Assembly: GCA_037039685.1 (NCBI GenBank)
Contig: JAWNGF010000009.1
Coordinates: 2,376,408 to 2,440,407, forward strand
DNA length: 64,000 nt
Source of the DNA: Ceratobasidium sp. AG-K
Lineage: Eukaryota > Basidiomycota > Agaricomycetes > Cantharellales > Ceratobasidiaceae
Direction: 5' to 3'
A model generated the notes under the pieces. The model was not told where the DNA came from and made no database searches. It saw only the letters and a list, made by a program, of their open reading frames with translations. Below are positions 54,604-64,000 of the stretch, one piece after another. The position numbers and the translations under genes are program-made. How positions within the stretch are numbered: position 1 is the first letter of the stretch; every line of letters starts with the position of its first letter.

Positions 54604-55493
54604 CTAGTTGAATTTCCACGTGGCGCCGTGGAGACGACCACTCGCGAGCGGAGCAAACTGGTTCAGAAACCAAAGTTAGATTTGTGTATGCCAAGGCAAA
54701 GCAGTCAAACGCACCTGCTGGAAGGCCGAGGGAGACAGATCGACGTCCCAGAGAGCGCATCCCTCGCAGCGGTCGACGATACCGACTTTGATGGTCTTTC
54801 CTTTGTCTATTTATCATCGTCAGCTGATAGGCTCTAGTAAAGCATATCACTGTGCTCACAGGTGACGGAAGCAGTGCGGCCGCAGCTGTGATATGACCGA
54901 AAAGGTATGTCTCAGACACTAATATTCTTCCAGGTTAAGATGCAATCAGACTTACACAGGGTTGTTGTTGGGGTTTCCGCCTGAGGGGTATGTTAGAGTG
55001 AGATGACGGTTGATATATGCCGACTTACCAGCGTAGCCAGGGTAGCCGTCGTACAACTCGTGGGAGATGGCAGCAACCCCTGTATCATGGTCAGTTACCA
55101 GTCACATCCGCAAGGCACAATGCTCACATTCATCGTTCCTCTATAAATGAAGTCAGTCAAGTACTCAAAGCCAACTAGGTCTGCGACTCACGTTCCACCA
55201 GCCGCAAGCGCCCAATCCGATCTGGACTAGAGTGAATTCAAGTTAGTAATCGAGGATTTTACTTGGGGTGTATACATACAGTAGGTCAACTGCAACGTAT
55301 CGGATTAGCTTGAGTTGGACCTCTTAATGTAAGATACTACACGTACCTGTCCAGTGTGTGTTCCGCCGGGGTTGATGGCACGAGCAGAGATCTCGGTCTC
55401 AGTGACATTGGTAGGCAGAGCAGCAGCGCCCGACAGGAGCGAGCTCGCACCCACAACAGCGGCGACGACGGCGGCGACCTTGTTGAACATCAT
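54604..55493 (-). CDS. secreted RlpA/DPBB-like (expansin-related) protein
   Basis: Nine small exons (55493-55347, 55289-55280, 55226-55192, 55140-55128, 55079-55029, 54980-54956, 54885-54860, 54806-54715, 54657-54604) give 150 aa. A hydrophobic signal peptide (about residues 1-26, ending GAAA) is followed by a double-psi beta-barrel: GACGWW (Cys60), a central AISHELYDG stretch, NPVCG (Cys95), VDRCEGC (Asp114, Cys116, Cys119), DVDLSPSAF and the LHGATWKF end. This is the small-protein branch of the RlpA/barwin/expansin superfamily found widely in basidiomycetes; members bind cell-wall polysaccharide and some are induced during plant contact. No second domain. Exons of 10 and 13 nt are unusually small but each has consensus splice sites and correct phase. 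Confidence 0.9.
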
Positions 55494-55583
55494 GTTTAGA
55501 GTTGGAGTAGAAAGCTGAGTGAAGCTAAGTGAAGCTGAGTGACTGTAAATGTCGATGCCTTCAACCAGCAACCTTTCGTGGCA

Positions 55584-55589
55584 TTTATA
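55584..55589 (-). promoter_or_regulatory. TATA box of DPBB gene
   Basis: TATAAA on the minus strand, 91 bp upstream of the ATG at 55493; consistent with a short leader. Confidence 0.55.
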
Positions 55590-55971
55590 CGCCCATGCAT
55601 ACAATCACACAGTTCGGGCGCATTGCTCACTCGCAACGAAACGAGTCAACCGAACCGCCTAGGTGTTTGCCGATCAACGTTTTACAACCGCCAACTCGCC
55701 AGGTGAGTCCGCATCACAGAAGTGAGCACGACATCAACGACAGCCGAACCGGAGTCCGGAAGGGTTCGCCGGGCCCGAGCTGGGTCGGCCTCGAGAGTAC
55801 GCGCCGTTTGTGTGCGTTGTGAGCGGTGGGGGCGTGTGTACGCGTGTGATGGGGTATCGAAATGTATAAAGTGCTACAAACAAAACAAAATAGTACAATC
55901 GTATAAATGTGACAAATAGATACCTCGACTTTGCTGTCTAACCAAACGCAAGTCTAGGATAAGTGTCCGAG

Positions 55972-57505
55972 CTAGCTCGTCGCGATCCTCCCAGGGACCC
56001 CGACCAGCATCGCAGTCCACATCAGTCCCCATCCAAACCCAACCCAGAGCATGTCCCGAATAACGGCTTGATGATATAACCGTACTCGGTGGTCGTCTAC
56101 AACTCGCTCGGGTCCATATACTGCTGGCCGTCGGTACGCTGCTCGTCTTGTGGGGGGCGTCGAAGAGCCGGAAGTGATGGAGATTTTCGGACCTCGAGGA
56201 ACGAGCTCAATTTCTTCTGGCGCCCCAGGGGAATTCGACTGTCGCAAAAAAGGCGCCACGTCGTGTTTATTTGTCTTCGCGACGATTTCGGGGGTTGGTC
56301 GAGGTGGTTGGGTCGGGCAGGGGAGGGACGCGGGAGGAGACAGGTCAAATGTGATTCCCGCGTCTACGGGGTCGACGAGTTCCCATGTATGGAGCTGTCG
56401 CGCGGAACGCCCGAATACCTGAGAGCAGAAACCACGCCAGGCTGAATATATCTACCGGGTAGTCGATAAGTATATGACAGGCTCGGAGTAGGAGATATTT
56501 ACCTGCATGATGCCTAGTATGGCAAACGGGACCGAGACCATTCGGATGGAGCGCTTCGAGCGAGGGGTATCAGGCACAAGGCAGATTGTGCAAGCCGCAA
56601 TGGTCCATGAAATGAGCGTAAATACGATTCCGATCAAGTACCTGCACTGTCGTCAGCATCGTCCGAGCACACAGTGCACGCGACGAACCAGTATATTTGT
56701 TTGGGCAAGTTGATATTCGCAGCTGCCGTACTCACGAATACCGGTACGCTAGAAGAATCCACGAGGTCGTAAATTTGCCTATAGGCGAGGGCGAACTTCC
56801 AGACACGCGTCGATCAGTCAATCATTATTTCCAACATAAAGCCAACGAACTCACAACATCGGGATGTGTGCTCCTCTCCAACGCCCTCAGCAGCTCATCC
56901 CTCACATCAGCGTCGAGACTAAGTTCCTTTTTCGCACCAGGGTAGAGAAATGTAGCTACAATTTGCAGGGTTTCTGTTCGGAACGGCTGGTCTTTGAGCG
57001 GTACAGGCGGTGGGGTAATTGGCGACCACTGGGCCCAAGAAGTGGAAGAAGCGGTGGAGGTTGGTGATAATGCCCAATCAGCCGAGCGTGGGGACGAAGG
57101 AGCGGATGACTTTCCAGACGAGTATGTGGGCACTGGTGGGCAGAGATATGGGGGTTTAACAGGGGCAGGAGAAAGAGCCTGCTCTTCTGGTCGAAGCGCA
57201 AAGAATCGGGACTGATAGTCGTGGTACCACACAATAAATTGCAGGTTCTCAAGCGAGTGTTCCTGCCACTTCTGTGAGCATGTCAGCTCCGTTAAAACCG
57301 TCCAACTTACTTGGAAAGCCAGGTATGCCTCAAACTCTGCCAGTCTGTGCATCAACATCAGCATCATTCTCGAGAAACGATGGAATTGAACTTACCCAAG
57401 GGGACTGCACGCGTCACCCGACAGGATATTTACAAGTCGAATCCGGTTGATTAGTTTGCGAGTCGCTCGTAGGCCCGCCCAGCGCGACAGCTTCGCGGCG
57501 TACAT
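55972..57505 (-). CDS. RGS-domain protein with C-terminal membrane segments
   Basis: Six exons (57505-57396, 57344-57311, 57271-56855, 56795-56689, 56641-56503, 56418-55972) give 417 aa. The RGS domain is split by a Pro/Ser-rich insert: N-terminal half about 25-70 (LINRIRLVNILSGD, FEAYLAFQ, ENLQFIVWYHDY), C-terminal half about 160-222 (ELSLDADVRDELLRALE, YRQIYDLVDSS). Hydrophobic segments follow at about 224-245 (YLIGIVFTLISWTIAACTIC), 255-271 and 390-410, with a charged, Pro-rich loop of about 110 residues before the last. RGS proteins accelerate GTP hydrolysis by heterotrimeric G-alpha; the membrane anchor would place it near receptors. The start at 57505 is preferred because it leads into the RGS helix without a stop; another ATG at 57545 is in a different frame. 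Last acceptor (56419) chosen by frame. Confidence 0.82.
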
Positions 57506-58646
57506 CGCCAGTGGTGGTCCAGAGCAAAGTGTGTGTGGTGCTCATGGTCGATCGCGGCGAGTCAAAATCATATTGCATCTTGATTTGTCATCATCGGTCA
57601 GCTGCGTCCTTGCCAACCAACATTCGATCAGCTCCTGGCTCATGTGGAAGACTCGCTTCGTATGACATAGTCGCAGAGACAGATGCTCGTTATAGCACCC
57701 ATAGAGTTTTCTCCCCGCCATCGCCACCAGCCCTCCACCCCGTGCTTAACCCGTTCGACGTGCAACTGAATAGGATCGCCTGGCCACCAACCTAGTTTTT
57801 TTTTGACAGCTCTCAAATTGGTTTCCTCGCGCTTTCCGTGCGTTGACAGTGCGTCGACCGATGTGCCCGTTTGAGGGCGTTATTTCGATCGAGGGCCTAG
57901 GGCTGTCATCGACCGCACCGTGAGCCACCAAACCGGTAAACGTTCAGGCACAACTGGATCCGAGCGCTTTCACGTAAGAAACACATACCCATTCAAAGCA
58001 ACTAGCCGTCGCAATTTCGTTGTTCTGCGCTAATATAAAATGTATTCAATGTTAGTGGGACCTAACGGTTGTCCTTCCCAAGATCAGAGAGCTTCAGTTC
58101 AGGCTGGAGACCAACCAGGGTAAGTAACTATCCACACAGGTCGTGCAATTGTGTCTGAAATAACGGCTTACTATTTTGAAACCACACCTTTCCTCAAGCC
58201 CTTGGGTAATAGAAACCTCATCATGGGTAAAAAGCTAGAGTAGGAAGGCAATTAGGTCGACCTCGGCGACTGGGCTACGTTTATCCCGTTTATCACCAAG
58301 CACTTCTTCCCGAACTTCCCAAAGTCGCAAATCAGAGTCAAGTAGGTTTCTCGATCACTATGCATCCTTTTATAATAATCGTTACCAGACCGCACTTGAT
58401 GCTTACCTGGGAACACCATAGTTAATGACAAGCGAAATTTGCTGGGTGCTGAATCCTGGCGTCCAAGTCTCTGTGGAAACCAAGGTACAGCTCATAGGCG
58501 GAATGAGCAGGCGGTTGCTTGGAAGAAACTAGGCTGACTCACTAGGAGTAGTTGGAGACTCTGTGTGTAGTCACATCCTGTTGGTCAGGCTTTGTGCTGT
58601 TGTTCTAGCACAGGTGTCGGTACCGCGCCAACAACTACCCATAGCA
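57506..58646. other. intergenic region
   Basis: Upstream region of the RGS gene and 3' flank of the degenerate helicase. No gene supported; scattered short frames have no introns, signals or family resemblance. Confidence 0.5.
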
Positions 58647-59715
58647 TCACTCACTATAGCACATAGAGTATCGGAGCCTATGTAGTTGAGGTATCTGTAG
58701 AAATATCCAGATTTCTATGAAAGCAAGTCGAACTAATACGTAAATACATAAACAGCGAGAAGTATCTTTGAATAATAGCCATTGCACTTCGCCCTGGGTG
58801 ATGCAAAACACCACTGCCTGACTCACGCCCGATATCCGATACAACTGGGTCATTATCTCTGTTGTTGATTTCTCAGCCATAAATAATTGTCTGATGCCCG
58901 CGAGTACCAGTTTATTCAGGACATCGATACGAACGGGGTCGCCCGCAAGTCTTGTGGATATTTTACCGAAGGCGATAGACGAGACGCTAGACAAAACTAC
59001 AACTTGAGGCGGCCGTGTCAGCAAGTGATGGATTTCAAAAATCTGACTGGTGAATCCGTGATCTGCCAGTTTGTCGGCGTCATCAAGACCAAGTATCTTG
59101 ACATATCGTGGGTCAACTATATCTCTCCATATCATGTCGAGAATATGGTCGGGTGTCGGCTACGACATGCTGATTGCCGTTTTGGGGAATCTGGCGGAGA
59201 TGAGTTCCAACAACGGCATCGCCAACAGCTGGCTCTGGTTGGGGAGAGCCACTGAGAATCTCCGTAGTTTTTGCCTGAACACTGACTGCCGACTTTGGAG
59301 TGGGGGATAACACAATTGCCTGAGTTTCCTGGATGTTCGCATTAATCGACTGAAGGGCCGAAATTGCAATCACCGCAGTTTTGCTGGACTTGGGTTCGGC
59401 CTGAGCAACCACATCGCGTCCACCAATGATAGGAAGGGTTGCACATTTCTGGATATCGGACGGCTTTTTAAATCCTAGGATGCCCAGAGGTTCAGTTATC
59501 ACACATGTCGTATTTGAATAACCTACCGCGGTTTTGTATATTCTGATGTAAGCTCTTGTTCAGCCCCAGCTCTGAGAACTCCGAGACGACCTTGACCGGT
59601 CCTGAGAACTCGTATACCAGTCTTCCGTCATATAGCTTGGTTTGTGTCGCTTTGTCTTTATCCAAAGGGATAGAGCTTGCAATCGATGCTGAGTCGATAT
59701 CGGCGGGACCGGTTG
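58647..59715 (-). pseudogene. degenerate eIF4A-like DEAD-box helicase
   Basis: Exons 59715-59527 and 59474 onward follow eIF4A almost motif by motif: LGLNKSLHQNIQNRGFKKPSDIQ (Q motif region), GGRDVVAQAEPKSSKT in place of Walker A AQSGTGKT, SPTPKSA in place of PTRELA, LDDADKL in place of LDEADE, VVVLSSVSS in place of the SAT motif, and QAVVFCITQGEVQWL. Every catalytic motif is altered. A frameshift near 59155-59165 separates the first and second halves, and the C-terminal domain ends after motif IV, without motifs V and VI. It is therefore a pseudogene or a non-catalytic relic. It connects in frame, through a GTAAGT...TTTAG intron (59774-59716), to the gag-like segment at 59775-60590. Confidence 0.72.
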
Positions 59716-59774
59716 CTAAAGTGATTATATGCACATGTGAATCTTCAGCGCGCTCAAGGGCCGATTGTACTTAC

Positions 59775-60590
59775 TGGCATTGGCTGATGTTTGTTTGTCA
59801 CTCCTCTCAGGTTGTCCCCAGAGCTCCCTTCGCCATTCGAACTGTGGACACTCGGGGGTTCCAGCAACATGGTCCTTCAGCAGGCAATCCCGGCAGGTAG
59901 CCTTGGCGCGCTCCTCGGGGAGAGGGTTCTTCTGTACAGTGATCTCGACTACTTTGATGTCGTCGAGAACTCCCCAATTGGAGTAATCGAGGGTGGCTTC
60001 CGCCGCCAGAGCCCCGGGGACTGGGTCTAGGGTATTCGCTTGCCTCTGGATGTCCAAGTACTGGGCTTTCAGCGAGGAACGGAGCAGCCCAAAATCTTTG
60101 GTTTCGATCAACCCCTGGGCCATAGCCCACTGTCGATGATTCGCGGGCAATGAGCGGTACAGCTTGTAAACTCTGGCTTGATTGTCCGGAGCAAACCGAC
60201 TACCTTCTAAAAAGTGACACAAGCATCCGAATGTGGCCAAATGCTCAATAATGTCACTGTACTCGGCAAGCTTGAGATCTCCCAGTTGCTGTTTGACCGA
60301 TGGCAAGAAGCTATTGTTAGCTGATTGATATTTTTTGCTCGAGCGCCGGTCATGCCTCCCGAGCAGCAATGGAGCCCTAGATATATCTCAAAGCGCCAGG
60401 TTCTAGCGCTTTGGTGATAGTGTCCAGTACGACGCCGGACTTCCGAAAGTACTTTTTTATACTCGTCTCCACTGGTCGTAAGCGGAAGTATGATCGAGCC
60501 ATCGATTTTTTTTCTCGTCCAGATGGCGGGGGTATGTGGGCCCTTGATGTCCAATAGTAAAGAGTTCCAAAGAGTTGTGCTAATCACTCC
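59775..60590 (-). pseudogene. gag-like segment joined to the helicase relic
   Basis: Minus-strand frames at 60587-60410 and 60369-59775 read like a copia-type gag: LLLDIKGPHTPAIW near the start, then IIEHLATFGCLC, RVYKLYRSLPANHRQWAM, and a Cys/His cluster CRDCLLKDHVAGTPEC (CX2CX4HX6C, not the canonical CCHC spacing). The first part needs a splice or frameshift near 60370-60420 to join the second. No protease, integrase or RT follows; instead an intron leads into eIF4A-like sequence. Assignment to gag is by general character and is weak. Confidence 0.4.
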
Positions 60591-61426
60591 TGCGTGGTTT
60601 GCTCAGTGACTAAAGAAAATTCTCAAATTCAAATTCAATTCGGGCAGTGGGGATCTTGTAGGAGCAAGGTGGTTGTGAGCCAAGGGATATCAATGACGGC
60701 ACTTCAAGCCACCCAATCAACCTACTCAAGCGCAACCGGTGCCAAGCTATCCATTCGAAAATGAGCGAGAACTGGGGGTCTATCCAAGAACAACTAAACT
60801 ACATATGCATACTCAGAAACTTGGATTACTCGGAGAATGGCTTTTATTTTACCCATTAGTGATTTGGGCGTTATATCTCGTATGCGTAGAGGCCGTTCTC
60901 GCCGGTGCCACCCGGACCCTAGAAAAACATAAGTGTGGAGAGCGATAGAATGAAACGCGCGTACCGTAGGTTCATTGTCGGCTATTACCCCCACTATGAA
61001 GGAATTGCCAGCAATCCACTCAGCAAAGTTCAACAAGGATCGCGCATATACTAATTACCCACCATGTTCGCTACCCATAAGCACAAGTAGGTCACTATAA
61101 TGCGAAAATCTCGACGCCGTCGATGTCGTCCGGGTATATTGAGGATGATGTCCTGTGTCATTCTCCCCAACAAATGATTGTCCTAAAGTGTTCAGACGAC
61201 TCCTTGCATGCGATCCCACATCCAATTGAACAGTACCTGGGGGAGAAATGTCCCCCTCCTCCGTGATCGTGTCTCGTTCAGCTTCCCGGACCAGCAACCT
61301 ACGGGAACTAAAGTCAATGATGGTGATGTCGCAATCAACTGCCCCCGCCCAGAGCATCCCAGAGAGACAGCCAGAAATTTGGCAAAGACCAGAAGAACAG
61401 TCGAAATAGCGCGTGCACGAACACCA
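60591..61426. other. possible last exons of the F-box gene
   Basis: Minus-strand text at 61357-61055 (ITIIDFSSRRLLVREAE) and 61036-60950 (IAGNSFIVGVIADNEPT) is protein-like and in or near the frame of the F-box gene, separated from it by one in-frame TGA at 61427-61429. An unrecognised intron or a real truncation are both possible. 60591-60950 shows nothing else. Confidence 0.35.
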
Positions 61427-62835
61427 TCACTCCCAAAAAATAACTGGTACGGTATCTACCCTATCGGCTGGTTGGGCCGACTCTTTCAGATGGCGATTTA
61501 GGATATCCTGAAGCAGCGCAGACAACACGAATAAACTCCCTTGGATCTCAGCTCCATCAGGGTTATTAACGTGGGCTACGGCGCGGAAGAAAAGGTACAT
61601 TACATGGCCGTCAGAGGAGGGTAGCTCGTAAATCTTGGGCGCAGGCAGGGGATATGTGGGACGGCAAGAGCTTGCTGTTGTCGGCACTTGCGTAGGCATT
61701 AGTTCTACTTCTACGCGGTCGCGTGTTTCGCGTAGAGCCGGTAGAACCAACTTCGCAACTGGCTGACTTGGTGAAAGGTGGGTGGATGGGTTGGCAGGGT
61801 TTATGTAATAGACATCAAGATGACTGAGGTAGTCGTAGTCGTTGTCAAATCGAGGGGAACCTAGCAGAGAAACGGGTAATATAACAAAGTAGTCCTCAGA
61901 AACGAAACTAAATGAGTTAGCAGGGAGATTTTCGACCGCTACGTGCTGTCATAGTCAAACATTAGCCCATACAGGCAACACACGAGCTATAGACGTACTG
62001 CGAGCTCCTTCCCAATAATCCAATTCCAAACCACGAAGTAAGAGTAAATGCCTTGCCCATGTCTCTCGACCTCAACAGCAAGTAAATGACCATATACCCA
62101 AATACCATGCAAAGTGAAGTAGGTGTGAGAGCTGTTGGTGTCCAAGGTGTAACTAAGATTAAGCACCGAGATATTTGGAGACTTTACTCCAGGGTGGGGC
62201 TCACAGGTTGACATTGTCAGCAGGTGGGCTCTGGGTCGGGCGCCGGCAAGGGGTGCTGCCGTTTCGTGGGGTACATGCTCCGTAGCAACTAATAAATCTA
62301 GGTCCGGATGTATCGCGAAAGCCATCACGCCAAATTCAAAGTCATGTTTCCAGTGCTTGTACTCAGTTCCCCGGTTGCAAGACGGAAATTGGTGGAAGCT
62401 AATGTGACGCATTAGTCCAGAAAATGGGCCGTCGAGGGATCCAAACGCGACTGTTCCGTCTACCAAATAGGTTATATTTGTATTCTCGAATGAATGTGGG
62501 GCAAAGGAAGGCTCGGCGAGCTCGTGTTTCTGCCGGTTCTTCCGGCGCCTGCGTAGGATCTTGATTTTCTCGGCATAGCTTATGTCGGTTCGTCGCACAG
62601 ACGGAAGGGTATATCCAGATATGTCGAGCTCGAGCATGTATTGAAGGTATATTTGGCCCTTTACCAGGTTGCGAAATAAACGAGAGACCTGGAGAGTCAT
62701 TCACGTCATGTGCGGGTATCATCTCAAGAAAATAGTTCGACCGACCCGACTACACCTACGAACGTCTGCAGGATTGTTGAGCCCAATAGCTCTTGTGATG
62801 ATTTCGGCGGGAAGTTTAGTTATTGACGCCGACAT
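61427..62835 (-). CDS. F-box protein
   Basis: Exons 62835-62746, 62688-61999 and 61945-61427 give 432 aa to the first stop. The F-box is residues 5-40: ITKLPAEIITRAIGLNN then, across the first intron, RRCSRVSRLFRNLVKG. F-box proteins bind Skp1 and present substrates to SCF ubiquitin ligases. After it comes a basic stretch (KILRRRRKNRQKH), then beta-strand-like segments of about 15-20 residues each, which fits a repeat-type substrate domain (beta-propeller-like) common in Rhizoctonia-type F-box families, but no WD or kelch signature is clear. The donor GTCGGT at 62745 is non-consensus at +3. Protein may continue downstream (see 60591-61426). Confidence 0.72.
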
Positions 62836-64000
62836 GGTGGTGGTTTGGCATATTCGAAATGCGATCATGTGTGCTCGGCCCGTACACAGCCAGGTGACCG
62901 GGCGTAGACTCAATACGGCCCAGGTATAATGTGGACGTTACATAAACATATCGAGCGTCACATATCGCGCTCTTATCGAGATGTTACCCACGCTCAGCGT
63001 GGTTGGTGTGTAACGTTAGCGAATACGTTGTAGTAACGACCAATAAATTCTTCTTAGTTCGGTTCCCGTCCAATCAACCCAATGGTGTCATCAAGGGTAT
63101 GGGGCAACGGGTGCACTCCCAGCATGCGACGTGAATGTAAATGTTATAATTTACTCCAGGAGACCCGCTTTAGGGCAGGCCGCGCTGACTTTCAGCACAC
63201 GCGCGAGCTCGAGCTCTGGCGCCAGCGCTTAGGGTTGGTTTAGCACTATTTCTAGGGCGAACCTTTCCTTCTCCAACAACCACCACAGCACCCCCATCCC
63301 CTTCAATCACTCTACTCAGTGCCCCACACTCGCAATCGTTTTTGGGCTGGCGAGATTAGGTCCAGTAGTGGTACAGTATGGCCCTTTCTGGAGCATCATC
63401 GGCTTTGGCGACTGCGTTTTTTGTTGCCCGAGGCCGAGACCTAGACGCAATACTCGACGATTTGTATTCATTCTTCCTTTGTAGTGTTCGTTTTATTGTA
63501 CACTTAGACGCTATCAATGCATTGCATACTTGTTGTAATGTTCTATCAAACGTCAGATCCAACAACTAGCTATTTAGATAGCAAGGTGGTAGGTTCAAGA
63601 AAGGATTTCATCCGTATAATACAATGCAGTCCTATGTACAGCCAGGTACAAATCTTGGGAGCAAACAGCACGAAGATCATAAAACCTGGTATATGAGTCT
63701 CATGAAACCCGTTATATGAATGTTGGTTCGTTACGGATTTCATATTACAGTAAACCTGGTCCATCAAGTTCGGCCCCTCCGTCATGTTCACACAACCATT
63801 TCAATTGCACGTACAATTCATCGTCCCGGTCACCTGGCTGTGTAATATTGCAAGATTGAAAAGCGTATTGCCTCTGGCTTTCGAGTCAGAGGGCACGGGT
63901 ATTCTCATAGGACATCCTACGTGTGCAGACCTGCAGACCGTGCGATGAGGTAGCGGTCCTGCAAGAACCAGTGCCTGCGGGACCGATGGTTCACGGCTCA
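62836..64000. other. right edge, no gene resolved
   Basis: No gene, tRNA or element was recognised. A hairpin CCTCTG...CAGAGG near 63870-63895 resembles an anticodon arm but has no D or T arm beside it. Confidence 0.5.

Noticed and set aside
57505..57545. Alternative ATG at 57545 for the RGS gene
   Set aside because: It is in a different frame and runs into a stop before the RGS helices.
63868..63900. tRNA-like anticodon arm
   Set aside because: Only one hairpin; no D arm, T loop or acceptor pairing nearby.

Overview
This looks like nuclear DNA of a filamentous basidiomycete, most likely an Agaricomycete close to Rhizoctonia. The genes are packed with very short introns (about 45-70 bp, GT-AG plus a few GC-AG) and some tiny exons. 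Gene content is typical of plant-associated basidiomycetes: secreted AA9 lytic polysaccharide monooxygenases, a small secreted double-psi beta-barrel protein, a 3-TM RGS protein, a PAQR receptor-like protein and F-box proteins. Ty3/gypsy chromoviruses fill the middle. The genus is inferred from resemblance and was not tested.

Left arm (1-13560): two AA9 genes in tandem on the minus strand (295-1388, 2502-3679), a WBP2-like GRAM/PPxY gene (4112-4788, +), a poorly resolved minus-strand gene (6554-7370) and an 18-exon LtrA-family membrane protein gene (8096-11434, +), then a hAT transposase relic (12994-13560).

Middle (13582-39132): a 25.5-kb nested retrotransposon complex. The oldest layer is a minus-strand chromovirus (family 1) with 238/239-bp LTRs at 13587-13824 and 38889-39127 and a perfect 5-bp target duplication (TTAGC). 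Inside it lie pieces of a second group of minus-strand chromoviruses (called alpha, beta and gamma here, 14347-29575), and a young, apparently intact plus-strand copy of family 1 (31854-38802; 415-bp LTRs, 5-bp duplication CTATG) that landed in the leader of the older copy. Both families have self-complementary primer-binding sites of the Tf1/sushi type and a G_GGA_AAA slippery heptamer at the gag-pol junction. The alpha/beta/gamma group carries an extra third ORF that overlaps the 3' end of pol in the -1 frame. Family 1 carries a coiled-coil ORF upstream of gag. Decay of the copies is dominated by CpG transitions, as expected for methylated DNA.

Right arm (39133-64000): a second, diverged copy of the left-arm neighbourhood (relic of the 6554 gene, an intact LtrA paralogue at 42854-46165, a dead WBP2-like gene at 47724-48381). 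It is followed by unrelated genes: a 601-aa protein of unknown function (49920-51778), a PAQR/haemolysin-III protein (52639-54018), a 150-aa DPBB/RlpA-like secreted protein (54604-55493), an RGS-TM protein (55972-57505), a degenerate eIF4A-like helicase joined to a gag-like segment (58647-60590) and an F-box protein (61427-62835).

No operons, CRISPR arrays or convincing tRNA or rRNA genes were seen. All gene models were built by hand from splice-site and reading-frame logic; exon ends are exact where listed but unconfirmed by transcripts.
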